Source of the DNA: Verrucomicrobiota bacterium
Lineage (GTDB): Bacteria; Verrucomicrobiota; Verrucomicrobiia; Opitutales; Opitutaceae
NCBI GenBank assembly: GCA_014584295.1
Contig: JACTNC010000010.1
Span: 1-50,956 of the forward strand
Direction of reading: 5' to 3'
Length of the DNA: 50,956 nt
Position numbers and translations under genes: made by a program. Positions 1 to 8,813 of the stretch are shown piece by piece. Position 1 is the stretch's first letter, and each line of letters begins with the position of its first letter. Under the pieces are notes generated by a model. It did no database searches. It had not been told where the DNA came from and saw only the letters and a list, made by a program, of their open reading frames with translations.

Positions 1-1353
1 AACGCCCCCCTGCTTTCACGTCGCGCCTTTCTCCAGAGGAGCAGCCTCTTCGCCACCGCCACCGGTCTGGGAAGACTCGGCATCCTGAACGCCTGCGCGC
101 AGTCCGCGCCGGACTACAAGGCACTCGTGTGTATTTTCCTGATGGGCGGCAATGACGGGCACAACCTCATTGTGCCGCTCAACGGTCCCGAAAATGCCAC
201 CTACCGCTCCATCCGCGGATCCCTTGCCCTCCCTGACAACAATACCCAGGTCCTTCCCGTAACGGCGCGGAACGGCACACCTTATGGACTCAACAGCGGG
301 CTCGCGTCGATCCATCCTCTGTGGTCCCAGGGCAAACTGGCCGTGGTGGCAAACATGGGCATGCTTGTCCGGCCGACAACGCGGGCGCAGTACATCGACG
401 CGTCCGTGGGCCTGCCCTCCAATCTCTTCTCGCACTCGGACCAGATGGTTCAGATGCAGGCCGGCGATCCCAATGGCTCGGGAGGCACGGGTTGGGCGGG
501 GCGGATTGCCGATGCCACGCGATCGCTGAACGGAGCCTCCACTTTTCCTCCCGCAATTTCGGTCGCCGGTTCCGCGCTCTTCTGTTCAGGAAACGTCGTT
601 CAGTCCACCAGCCTTCTTCCCGGTTTCGATTTGTCCGCCAACGGGTTTTCAACCTGGCCGGAGTCCGCAGTCGCAGCGAGAATTCAGGGTCTTCAGCAAA
701 TGCTCACATTCGACAGCGGTCTCGCGATGGTGCAGGCTGCAAACAACGTACGACGGGATGCCCTTGAATTGAACGGGATGCTGCGCGGACTTGATGGCAG
801 TGGAAGTGTGACGACGGTTTTTCCGGGTGGCAGTCTCGGGCAGCAGCTAAAGCAGGTGAGCCAGATCATCCGGCTGCGGGGGGCCACGGGAATGAATCGC
901 CAGGTTTTTTTCTGCGCGCTCGGCGGATTCGACACCCATTCCTCACAGAGCTGGGCTCACTGGGATCTCCTGCGCCAGGTCAGCGATGCCATGGCCGCCT
1001 TCTACAACGCTACCGTCGAAATGGGCATCGCCGACCGCGTCACGACTTTTACCGCCAGCGAATTTGGACGCACGCTCCAGCCCAGCGGCTCGGGCAGTGA
1101 CCATGGCTGGGGCAATCACCAACTCCTGCTTGGAGGAGCGGTGCGTGGCGGTGATGTTTACGGTACCTTTCCGACCTTGGCGCTCGGTGGACCCGACGAT
1201 TCAGGCAGTCGCGGGGCATTGATCCCCACGACATCACTCGACCAGTTCGGCGGAACGCTGGCGTCCTGGTTCGGCGTATCCGCCGAAGCGATGCCGTCCG
1301 TGTTTCCCAATCTCGTCCACTTCGGATCACACAACCTCGGATTCCTTGCCTGA
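1..1353 (+). CDS. DUF1501 family Tat-exported protein, 5' partial
   Basis: The frame is already open at base 1, so the start codon lies upstream; 450 codons are visible. The first residues contain a twin-arginine signal (SRRAFLQ, then a weakly hydrophobic stretch up to about AQSA), which points to Tat export to the periplasm. Then come FLMGGNDGHN, the usual opening of DUF1501 proteins, GGFDTHSSQ in the middle, and SEFGRT plus DHGWGNH towards the C-terminus. The family has an alkaline phosphatase/sulfatase-like fold (established knowledge), but no firm biochemical role is known. In related phyla it is usually paired with a DUF1800 protein, which I would expect just upstream, outside the window (inference). 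An internal ATG at 415 or GTG at 127 is not a credible start because the Tat signal lies before both. Confidence 0.88.
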   Translation, partial: NAPLLSRRAFLQRSSLFATATGLGRLGILNACAQSAPDYKALVCIFLMGGNDGHNLIVPLNGPENATYRSIRGSLALPDNNTQVLPVTARNGTPYGLNSGLASIHPLWSQGKLAVVANMGMLVRPTTRAQYIDASVGLPSNLFSHSDQMVQMQAGDPNGSGGTGWAGRIADATRSLNGASTFPPAISVAGSALFCSGNVVQSTSLLPGFDLSANGFSTWPESAVAARIQGLQQMLTFDSGLAMVQAANNVRRDALELNGMLRGLDGSGSVTTVFPGGSLGQQLKQVSQIIRLRGATGMNRQVFFCALGGFDTHSSQSWAHWDLLRQVSDAMAAFYNATVEMGIADRVTTFTASEFGRTLQPSGSGSDHGWGNHQLLLGGAVRGGDVYGTFPTLALGGPDDSGSRGALIPTTSLDQFGGTLASWFGVSAEAMPSVFPNLVHFGSHNLGFLA

Positions 1354-1384
1354 GTTGCCCGCGATCAGCGCGACATTTATCGCA

Positions 1385-1410
1385 ATGCATGCGCAAGCGC
1401 GTGCGTGCAT
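1385..1410. other. imperfect inverted repeat between DUF1501 and MFS genes
   Basis: Bases 1385-1394 and 1401-1410 form a ten-pair stem (two G-T pairs) around a six-base loop. No T-run follows, so it is a weak terminator candidate. It could equally be a leader hairpin of the MFS gene if that gene starts at the downstream GTG (1491). Confidence 0.35.
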
Positions 1411-1412
1411 GA

Positions 1413-2813
1413 GTGATGGTTCGCGACTTGCGAGTAAACACAGGATTGTCGCTTGGCGGGACGCCACAAAATCGTTCTCCTCGACTTTCCGTGTCATCAG
1501 CCGCCCTTCCTCATCGCCGCCCGCTCTCGCTCGGGGTGATTTTTCTAACGCTGTATATCGACCTGATCGGGTTTTCGATTGTGTTTCCACTCGGACCGGA
1601 CCTGCTGCGTCACTACCTCTCGGTCGACGGACAAAGCGGGTTTCTTGCAGTTCTTCTGGAGTGGCTGAACATCATCGCACGGGCCCTCGGCAATGAAACG
1701 CATCTGCCGGATGTGCTGTTCGGCGGGATCATCAGTTCGATCTTCTCCCTGCTGCAATTTGTTTTCTCGCCTTTCTGGGGGGCGCTCTCGGACCGTCGGG
1801 GGCGGCGTCCTGTTCTGCTGTTCACCGTTGCCGGAACTACCTTGAGCTATGCGCTCTGGGTGGTGAGTGGATCGTTCTGGCTGTTTGTCCTATCACGGAT
1901 TGTCGCAGGCGCCTTCGGTGGAAACCTCTCCGTCGCGACGGCCGCGGTTGCGGATGTCACCACACGACAGGAACGTTCGAAGGCAATGGGCCTGGTCGGC
2001 GCCGCCTTTGGCCTCGGCCTGATCACGGGACCGCTCATCGGCGCGTTTTCCGTGATGGTGAACCTGGCCGAACTCCATCCGGCGCTGACCGCGTGGGGCA
2101 TCAATCCGTTCTCCTTTCCCGCCCTCATCGCAACGGCGCTTGGCGCAATCAATCTCGTCTGGATCAGCCGTGCATTTCACGAATCGCTCCCACTGGAAGC
2201 CCGCGGTCGTCAACGCGAGACGCGCCTGCGCAATCCCCTGCGCTCCCTGCTCGGACTTCCCAATCCCCAGGTGAGAAGGGTCAATCTTGTCGCGTTTATC
2301 TACTCCCTCGCATTTGTCGCAATGGAGTCATCCATCACCTTTCTTGCAGCCGAGCGTTTTGGCTACACTGCGCGCGAGAACGGCATCCTGATGGTATTCC
2401 TCGGATTCTGCTCCATCATCACGCAGGGCATGATCGTGCGCAGGCTCCTGTCGCGAACCACAGAAACCAAGGTGCTCAAACTCGGACTCGCCGCCTCCTT
2501 GGTGGGCCTCGTCGCCATGGCATTCGCGCCGACCGCGCACTGGCTTTACGCGGGCGTAGCCCTCCTCGCCTTCGGCAGCGGACTCGTCAATCCATCCTCC
2601 ACCGGCCTGATCTCCCTCTACGCAGCGGAGGACGAACAGGGCAAGGTGCTCGGCCTCTTCCGCTCGCTCGGATCCCTTTCCCGTGCCATCACTCCGGTCG
2701 CGGCAGGCATCGTCTTCTGGACCGCCGGCTCGTCCGTCCTCTATATCGTTGGTGCGGTGCTCGCGGCGATGGGCTGGTTCGCCAGCCGTTCACTTCGCGC
2801 ACCCGGGAAATAG
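1413..2813 (+). CDS. MFS transporter, TetA-like (DHA1) drug exporter
   Basis: A major facilitator superfamily protein of up to 466 residues with about 12 membrane segments, expected to export small molecules by proton antiport across the inner membrane. The first membrane segment (VIFLTLYIDLIGFSIVFPL) and the loop 2-3 motif A (GALSDRRGRRPVLL) are typical of the TetA/DHA1 group. Motif C-like FGLGLITGPLIG follows in segment 5. The start is uncertain: GTG 1413 or ATG 1416 give about 25 polar residues before the first helix, whereas GTG 1491 starts just ahead of it. The substrate cannot be deduced. It runs directly into the next gene with one base between, so the two are probably cotranscribed. 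Confidence 0.85.
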   Translation: MMVRDLRVNTGLSLGGTPQNRSPRLSVSSAALPHRRPLSLGVIFLTLYIDLIGFSIVFPLGPDLLRHYLSVDGQSGFLAVLLEWLNIIARALGNETHLPDVLFGGIISSIFSLLQFVFSPFWGALSDRRGRRPVLLFTVAGTTLSYALWVVSGSFWLFVLSRIVAGAFGGNLSVATAAVADVTTRQERSKAMGLVGAAFGLGLITGPLIGAFSVMVNLAELHPALTAWGINPFSFPALIATALGAINLVWISRAFHESLPLEARGRQRETRLRNPLRSLLGLPNPQVRRVNLVAFIYSLAFVAMESSITFLAAERFGYTARENGILMVFLGFCSIITQGMIVRRLLSRTTETKVLKLGLAASLVGLVAMAFAPTAHWLYAGVALLAFGSGLVNPSSTGLISLYAAEDEQGKVLGLFRSLGSLSRAITPVAAGIVFWTAGSSVLYIVGAVLAAMGWFASRSLRAPGK

Positions 2814-2814
2814 C

Positions 2815-4098
2815 ATGAAGGGAGACACGGAAGCCAGTTCAGCGACAGCCATGCCGCGGAATCGCCGTCGGCAAACATCGCCGCGCTTCTCGACAATGCA
2901 TCAGGCATCCACGTCGCGCTTCGCCCCGACCCTCCTCGTGGCCGTGCTGGTGTGCAGCCTGATGTTTTCCGGCTGCACGTTATTGCGGCACGATCCCACT
3001 CCAGGGCGCACTACGTTGGGGTCTCCACTGGTTTCTGTTCCGGTTCGAACCGTTGCAAACGTGCTCATTGCCGAACTCAACACAGACCGTCGCTCCTCCT
3101 GGCGATTCCTCATTGATACCGGTTCATCAGTCACGCTCGTGTCGCCAGAGTTTGCCTCCCGGTTCGGCGATACAACTCCGTCATCCACCCTGCCCCAGGT
3201 CAGTGTCCGCTCCGCCTCCGGCCAGGATGCGATGCTCCGCGCCGTCACCGTCCGTCGCATCACCCTGGGTGAAGCCCAATTCGACCAGGTGCCGGCCCTA
3301 GTCTATGACTTCAGCGAACTCTCCGCACATTTCGGAGAGACGATTGACGGAGTGCTCGGATTCCCGGTCTTCCGGCAGACAATCCTCACCCTCGACTATC
3401 CGCGCAACCGGCTCCTGCTCTCCCCGATCGGCGGCGCTGCAACGCTGCGGCCCGGATCGCCCATCGCGTTCGACACAAAAACGAAGACCCCGTTGATCCC
3501 GATTGAAATCGAAGGTCAGACCCTCGTGGCACTAATCGATTCGGGAAGCGACGGCGGCCTCCATCTCAACACCGTCGGGCTAAGGACGACGTTTGCCTAC
3601 GGGCCCGCCCCTGGGGGTATCATTACCACAATGGCAGGGGAACGCTCCCAGCAAATCGGTCGGCTGGCGGGAACACTCAGGTTGGGTTCGTACACCGTTC
3701 AACGACCGATCGTGGACCTCACGGATGAGTTGTCCTCCATCGGAGGCGCGATACTCAAGAACTACGTCGTGACCTTCGACCAGGACCGCAGCAATGTCAC
3801 CTTCTTCCGCGACACCACCCTCCCGCTGGTGATGCCGCCCCAGCTAAGCACCGGCATGAGCTTTACTCGAACTTCAGCGTACTGGAAGGTCGCCGCCGTG
3901 ATCCCAGAATCGCCCGCCGCAGCCGCCGGCATAAGGGTCGGTGACCTCGTGATTCGCATCGATGGCGAGCCGGTAACCGAGTGGCCGCTTGATCGCTTTG
4001 AATCCCAGGTTGCGTCCGTTCCCGAAATGGACTTCACTTTCCTCGAAGGAATCGTCGAGACCATCCGCACCGTCCGAACCTACCCGCTGGTTCCCTGA
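2815..4098 (+). CDS. Retropepsin-like aspartyl protease lipoprotein with C-terminal PDZ domain
   Basis: A 427-residue protein starting at ATG 2815, one base after the MFS stop; ATG 2896 would give a cleaner signal peptide. A hydrophobic stretch at residues 39-53 ends in FSGC, a lipobox with Cys54 as the lipidation site, so it is likely membrane-anchored in the envelope. Two aspartyl protease motifs are present, FLIDTGSS (Asp101) and ALIDSGSD (Asp242). That gives two protease lobes in one chain, as in bacterial clan AA proteins, whereas retroviral proteases have a single motif and dimerise. The last 90 residues look like a PDZ domain (VIPESPAAAAGIRVGDLVIRIDGEPV), which would bind C-terminal peptides. 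The fold assignment is good; the physiological substrate is unknown. Confidence 0.82.
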   Translation: MKGDTEASSATAMPRNRRRQTSPRFSTMHQASTSRFAPTLLVAVLVCSLMFSGCTLLRHDPTPGRTTLGSPLVSVPVRTVANVLIAELNTDRRSSWRFLIDTGSSVTLVSPEFASRFGDTTPSSTLPQVSVRSASGQDAMLRAVTVRRITLGEAQFDQVPALVYDFSELSAHFGETIDGVLGFPVFRQTILTLDYPRNRLLLSPIGGAATLRPGSPIAFDTKTKTPLIPIEIEGQTLVALIDSGSDGGLHLNTVGLRTTFAYGPAPGGIITTMAGERSQQIGRLAGTLRLGSYTVQRPIVDLTDELSSIGGAILKNYVVTFDQDRSNVTFFRDTTLPLVMPPQLSTGMSFTRTSAYWKVAAVIPESPAAAAGIRVGDLVIRIDGEPVTEWPLDRFESQVASVPEMDFTFLEGIVETIRTVRTYPLVP

Positions 4099-4116
4099 TC
4101 CCGCGCGTCGGGCGCA

Positions 4117-5469
4117 TCAAACGGCGCGGCGCCTCAATCGGAATGCGGCGGCGCCGTCGTGGTTCGTTTCCCACGGGCGCGAGACCTCTTGAGCCTCAAG
4201 CGACCACCCGTCGCGACGCGCCGTCAGGAAGGAGTTTACCACGCCTTCGTTCTCTTCGCGGTCGATGCTGCATGTCGAATAGACGAGCCGGCCGCCCGGA
4301 GCGACGCGTGCCGCAGCGGCTCGAAGCAGAGCCCCCTGCTGCAGGCTGTGCTTGCGAAAATCCCCCTCCTGGAGCCGCCAGCGAACATCCACGCGATGAC
4401 GCATGACTCCTGTATTCGAGCACGGAACGTCGATCAAGACCCCGGAAAAGAGGGTCGGCAGTCCACGCGTTGACAAAAGCCTTTCCGCCGAATCCATCAA
4501 ATCCCCTTCAATCATCACGGTTTCAACCCCGCGAATCCTCGCGAGGTTTTCCTTCAGGCGATCGATCCGGGCGCCCGGCAGATCCCACGCGACGATGCGC
4601 CCCACCAACAACCGATCTGCAATTTGCAGCGTCTTTCCACCGGGAGCCGCACAAAGATCGATCAGAGTTTCCCCGGCTTGGGGTGCCAACAGATCCACCG
4701 CCAGCCGGGTCGAAGGGTCTTGGAGGTAGAGCCTTCCAGCGGCAAGCTCAGCTTCAATTTCGCTCCAATGCCCCGGGAGCACATCAAAAAAATCCGCCTC
4801 CCCCAGCGGCATCAGCCACGGTGGTGCCACCTCTCCCGGCGTGCGCCAGCGCGCATGAAGCGGCGCAGGCCGCTGGTTGTGATGAAGGAGCGCATGGGTC
4901 GAATCCCCACCGAAATCCGCCAGCCATCGCTTCACCAGCCAAAGGGGATGCGAATAGAATTCGGCGAGTTCCTCCGCAGGCGCCCCAGGCGGGGGAGATG
5001 ACTGTAGCGGCAACGAGGCCGCGAGTTTGCGCACCACCGCATTCACAAGGCGTGCCTCGGCGGGACTCGCGAAGCTCTTCGCCTGCTCGACCGCATGATG
5101 CACCACGCGCGCCGCATGCCCGTCGCCACGCCCTTCGATCAATTCAAAGCCGGCCAGAAGCAGCACCGCGCGGAGCCGGGTCCGAGGTTGACGCGGAACC
5201 CACCGGGCCAGCTGTGAATCGAGTCTTCCCATGTGCCTCAGCGCCCCAAAAAGCAGATGTTGCACGCGTCCACGGTCAGCCTTGGACATATTTCGCGGCA
5301 GACCTTCCAATAGGGCATCCACACGCTCGTGACGCTCAATCCAGCGCACGAGAAGCCGGGCCGCCACGGCCCAGGGAGGAAACGACGAGGATGGTACGGC
5401 GTTGAGGGGAGCTTCAGAGCCTTCCGACATGCGCGGCCCGGAGGGTGACGGACTCTCAGCCTTTGCCAA
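4117..5469 (-). CDS. rsmB: 16S rRNA (cytosine-C5)-methyltransferase RsmB
   Basis: A 450-residue RsmB/Sun-type enzyme that uses SAM to methylate C967 (E. coli numbering) of 16S rRNA. Residues 30-155 look like the NusB-like RNA-binding domain and residues 200-450 like the NOL1/NOP2/Sun methyltransferase domain. The SAM-binding loop is LIDLCAAPGGKT (269-280). The two family cysteines are in DVPCSNTG (Cys350) and YSTCSID (Cys400); the latter is the usual nucleophile and the former assists product release. Length matches the family. It converges on the protease gene with 18 bases between them and diverges from greA. The first ~30 residues are low-complexity, and Met14 is an alternative start. Confidence 0.93.
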   Translation of the reverse strand: MAKAESPSPSGPRMSEGSEAPLNAVPSSSFPPWAVAARLLVRWIERHERVDALLEGLPRNMSKADRGRVQHLLFGALRHMGRLDSQLARWVPRQPRTRLRAVLLLAGFELIEGRGDGHAARVVHHAVEQAKSFASPAEARLVNAVVRKLAASLPLQSSPPPGAPAEELAEFYSHPLWLVKRWLADFGGDSTHALLHHNQRPAPLHARWRTPGEVAPPWLMPLGEADFFDVLPGHWSEIEAELAAGRLYLQDPSTRLAVDLLAPQAGETLIDLCAAPGGKTLQIADRLLVGRIVAWDLPGARIDRLKENLARIRGVETVMIEGDLMDSAERLLSTRGLPTLFSGVLIDVPCSNTGVMRHRVDVRWRLQEGDFRKHSLQQGALLRAAAARVAPGGRLVYSTCSIDREENEGVVNSFLTARRDGWSLEAQEVSRPWETNHDGAAAFRLRRRAV

Positions 5470-5572
5470 GGCCTAATGCCAATTGCGATCAGCTTTCGGC
5501 AGCACGGGTTGATTGACATCAGCCGGGGCGGTGCGATTTTCTTTCAGATTCAGAACGCAAATCCTTCCGCTT

Positions 5573-7444
5573 ATGAACACAGAGGCAGTCAACGTGCTCG
5601 TCGCAAAAAATCCGTCCCTCAAGTCGGCCAAAGCCAAACTGGAAGCGATGGAGCCTGGGGCTTATGTGACCCATCGAAGCTGGGGGTTCGGTCAAATCCA
5701 GCGCTACGACGAGGGCAACCAGAAGCTCATCATCAATTTTGCAAACAAGAAGGCCCATCCCATGGACCCGGCCTTCTGCCTGACGACCATGGATGTCCTT
5801 CCTGCGAAGCATCTGCTCGTTCGCAAGGAGACTGAAAGCCAGCATATCGCTGACTTGATCGAGAACAACCCCGCCCAGCTCATCGTGGAGTCGCTGCAGG
5901 CATACCCCAACAATGCCACCACCGCCATCGACCTTGAGCTCACCCTCGCCCAGGCCATCGGCGAGGACAAGTTCAAGCGCTGGTGGTCGAGCGCCAAGAA
6001 GGCCATCGCCAAGGACCCCCGGATCGCCATTCCCGTCAAGAAGACCGAGTGCTACGTCTTGCGCGAGATCCCGGTATCCGCTGAGGACGAAATTCTCGAA
6101 AGCTTCGGCGCCACCCGATCCGCCCGTCGGCGCATTCATCTCGCGGAGCAGCTCGTCAGCGCAGCCGAAAAGGGTGAATCAAAAACCGATCTCACTGCCA
6201 TCCTAGCGGGTGTCACGGAATCCGTGAAGGACTCCAACCAGCTCGATGCCGCCAGCCGCCTCTATGGCGCCGCCGTGCGTGATGATCTCGCCGCCCTGGC
6301 AAAGGTCGATCCGGCGACCCTGGAGCCTTCACAGGCTTCACTGATCTCAAACACGCGTGAGCTGCCGGCAATTGCCGAGAAGATCCCGGTTCATTTCCAG
6401 AATCGTTTCCTCCAGCTCGTCCATGAGACCCACCCGGTCGAGTCCCGCGACCTCGTTTTCGCACTGCTGAAGACCTCGCAGGGAAAATTCACGACGGAGT
6501 GCATCAATTTCCTCGTCGAGCACGGTCACACCGACGAACTCGCCGCTGTGCTCAAGCGTTGGCAGACGGAGCAGAATCTCCGTGCGCCCGTACTGCTGTG
6601 GATCGTCAAGAACCGCCACTCGAAGAAATTTGCCCGCCTGCTGCATGACATGATCACGCCGCGCCTGCTGAACGCGATTTTCTTCGCGATCGACTACGAG
6701 GCGCTTCAATCCGCCTCGGCGCGCCGCATTCCGCTGGGCGACATCCTCAGCGACGACACCGAGCTGATCGGCGACCTCCTCGCCGTCGCAGATCCTGAAA
6801 CCGCCCGCGATCTCGCCAACACCCTCATGCTCAACCAGGGCTTCGAGGAGTTGACGAAAAAGTCGCTCCTCGCCCGCTTCATCAAGATCTTCCCCAGCAT
6901 CCAGTCACTCGTCGCGTCCGATGCAGAAGGCAGAGAGGAGCAACTGCTCGTTTCGCGCGCCAGCTACGAGCGCAAGCGCGAGGAGTATGAGACCATCGTG
7001 TCGCGGAAGATCCCCGACAACTCGAAGGCGATCGCCGCAGCCCGCGAACACGGGGACCTCAAGGAGAATTCCGAATACAAGATGGCCAAGCAGGACCAGC
7101 AGGTCCTCATGGCGCAGAAATCCCTGCTCGAACGCGACCTCGAGCGCGCCCGGATCACCGATTTCAAGGACGCCGCACCGGATCAGGTCAGCGTGGGCTC
7201 GATCGTCGATGTGAGGAGCGAGACAACCGGCCACTCCAGCCGCTACACGATTCTGGGTGCATGGGACAGCGATCCCGAGAACCATGTCATCGCCTACAAG
7301 ACCCCCCTTGGATTGGCCCTCCTCTCAAAACGCGTGGGCGACCACGTCAAAGTCAGAATCGGGAACTCCGAAGACAGCTATACCATCACCGGTATCAGCC
7401 GTTACGCGGATGCGCTTACCGCAAAACAGGCGTCAAACGCCTGA
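5573..7444 (+). CDS. greA: Long-form GreA transcription cleavage factor with N-terminal extension
   Basis: The C-terminal ~160 residues are a complete GreA/GreB factor, which stimulates RNA cleavage by backtracked RNA polymerase. The coiled-coil tip reads AREHGDLKENSEY, with the conserved acidic pair at about Asp495 and Glu498, followed by the FKBP-like domain (VSVGSIVDV to the C-terminus). Ahead of it lie about 460 extra residues. Residues 25-75 (PGAYVTHRSWGFGQI and following) resemble the Tudor-like RNA polymerase-interaction fold of CarD/TRCF, and the rest is predicted largely helical. Normal GreA is about 158 residues; Chlamydia GreA is similarly extended (established knowledge), so this looks like a lineage trait. 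ATG 5573 is chosen because the open frame before it (to 5513) has no family features. Confidence 0.88.
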   Translation: MNTEAVNVLVAKNPSLKSAKAKLEAMEPGAYVTHRSWGFGQIQRYDEGNQKLIINFANKKAHPMDPAFCLTTMDVLPAKHLLVRKETESQHIADLIENNPAQLIVESLQAYPNNATTAIDLELTLAQAIGEDKFKRWWSSAKKAIAKDPRIAIPVKKTECYVLREIPVSAEDEILESFGATRSARRRIHLAEQLVSAAEKGESKTDLTAILAGVTESVKDSNQLDAASRLYGAAVRDDLAALAKVDPATLEPSQASLISNTRELPAIAEKIPVHFQNRFLQLVHETHPVESRDLVFALLKTSQGKFTTECINFLVEHGHTDELAAVLKRWQTEQNLRAPVLLWIVKNRHSKKFARLLHDMITPRLLNAIFFAIDYEALQSASARRIPLGDILSDDTELIGDLLAVADPETARDLANTLMLNQGFEELTKKSLLARFIKIFPSIQSLVASDAEGREEQLLVSRASYERKREEYETIVSRKIPDNSKAIAAAREHGDLKENSEYKMAKQDQQVLMAQKSLLERDLERARITDFKDAAPDQVSVGSIVDVRSETTGHSSRYTILGAWDSDPENHVIAYKTPLGLALLSKRVGDHVKVRIGNSEDSYTITGISRYADALTAKQASNA

Positions 7445-7492
7445 TCACCGGCACGATTGACGATTGGATCGGGAACGCTCATAACCACGCGC

Positions 7493-7852
7493 ATGGACTC
7501 CCCCAGTACTCCAACAAAGAATGACGCAAACATGTGGGCGATGCTCTGCCATCTCTCCGCATTGGCCGGCTACATCATCCCCTTCGGCAGCATCATCGGT
7601 CCACTCGTCATCTGGCAGATGAAGAAGGCGGAATTCCCGCTCGTCGACGACCAGGGCAAGGAAGCGCTGAATTTCCAGATCACGGTCGGAATCGCAGCCA
7701 TTGTCTGCATCGCATTGATCATTGTCGTGATTGGGATTCCGATGCTGCTCGCCCTGGGCGTTGCGAATCTCGTCTTCATCATCCTCGGCTCCCTCAAGGC
7801 CAACAAGGGTGAGGCGTATCGGTATCCGTTCGCCTTCCGTTTCGTCAAATAG
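7493..7852 (+). CDS. DUF4870 (Tic20-like) small membrane protein
   Basis: A 119-residue protein with three hydrophobic segments: about residues 17-40 (HLSALAGYIIPFGSIIGPLV), 62-80 and 82-102. The FGSIIGPLVIW motif and the following KKAEFPLVDDQGKEALNFQ stretch are diagnostic of DUF4870, a family related to the Tic20 import component by sequence. No function is established in bacteria. ATG 7493 lies 48 bases after greA. ATG 7532, at MWAML, is an alternative start that removes only a polar tail. No good ribosome-binding site precedes either. Confidence 0.8.
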   Translation: MDSPSTPTKNDANMWAMLCHLSALAGYIIPFGSIIGPLVIWQMKKAEFPLVDDQGKEALNFQITVGIAAIVCIALIIVVIGIPMLLALGVANLVFIILGSLKANKGEAYRYPFAFRFVK

Positions 7853-7872
7853 CATAACGCGACACCTGCCGC

Positions 7873-8805
7873 GTGAATGCATCGTGGGATCTCCTCAAGC
7901 TACTCGCTGATTCCACCCGCCTCAGGCTCCTCGCGCTGCTCCAGCACGAGGAGCTCTCCGTGGCAGAACTGCAGGAGATACTCGGGATGGCACAGTCCCG
8001 CATCTCGTCGCAGCTCGCCCTGCTGCGTCAGGCGGATCTGGTGATCGACCGCAGAGAGGGAAAGAAGGCGTTCTACTCACTCCGAACCGGACTTTCCCAC
8101 GAGCATGCCGCGTTGATCCGGGCAGCATGCGATGCCGTTTCCGAGGAAATCGCCGAAGATCGTGTCAACCTGGGGCGCATCCTCCAAAAGCGCCGCGCCC
8201 ATCAGGAGCAATATTTCAACCTGATCGCCGGAAAGCTCGGCCGCAACTATTGCCCTGGCCGCTCATGGGAAGCGATCGGTCATCTTGCACTCCGCCTGGC
8301 ACCGCCGATCGACATCGCGGACCTGGGCGCAGGTGAAGGCCTGATCTCCCAGCTTCTCGCGCGCCGCGCCAAGACGGTCTGGTGCATCGACAACTCTCCC
8401 CGGATGATCGAGGTCGGCACCGAACTCGCCAGGAAGAACGGCCTTTCCAACCTCACCTACAAGCTCGGCGACATCGAGAAGGTTCCCCTGCCCGACGGAT
8501 CGGTCGACCTCGCCATCCTCAGCCAGGCGTTGCATCACGCGATCCATCCGCAGTCTGCAGTGCAGGAGGCATTTCGAATCCTGCGGAAGGGCGGTCAGAT
8601 CCTGATCCTGGACCTGAAGGAGCATGGATTCGAAAAGGCGCATGAACTGTACGCGGATGTCTGGCTCGGATTCAGGGAAAGCGCCCTCCATGGTTTTCTC
8701 AAGACTGCTGGCTTCGACCACGTGGAGGTTTCCACCGTCGCCCGGGAATCCGCCGAGCCGCATTTTGAGACCCTCCTCGCCGCCGGCTACAAGCCCGGCC
8801 GCTGA
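7873..8805 (+). CDS. ArsR-family HTH regulator fused to a SAM-dependent methyltransferase
   Basis: A 310-residue two-domain protein. Residues 1-85 form an ArsR/SmtB winged helix: the recognition region reads LSVAELQEILGMAQSRISSQ and the wing is DRREGKKAFYSL. No cysteine pair of the ArsR metal site is present in the helix, so metal sensing is doubtful. Residues 150-270 are a class I methyltransferase, with SAM motif I at DIADLGAGEGLISQLL, motif II Asp in CIDNSPRM and a LSQALHHA segment. Fusions of this type are known and are often linked to SAM/methionine metabolism, but no such gene is adjacent here. The start is GTG 7873, 20 bases after the DUF4870 stop. The gene converges on ptsI with only 8 bases between. 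Confidence 0.87.
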   Translation: MNASWDLLKLLADSTRLRLLALLQHEELSVAELQEILGMAQSRISSQLALLRQADLVIDRREGKKAFYSLRTGLSHEHAALIRAACDAVSEEIAEDRVNLGRILQKRRAHQEQYFNLIAGKLGRNYCPGRSWEAIGHLALRLAPPIDIADLGAGEGLISQLLARRAKTVWCIDNSPRMIEVGTELARKNGLSNLTYKLGDIEKVPLPDGSVDLAILSQALHHAIHPQSAVQEAFRILRKGGQILILDLKEHGFEKAHELYADVWLGFRESALHGFLKTAGFDHVEVSTVARESAEPHFETLLAAGYKPGR

Positions 8806-8813
8806 CACCGCGC

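Noticed and set aside
4470..5405. 311-codon open frame on the plus strand
   Set aside because: It is antisense to rsmB, which has complete catalytic motifs.
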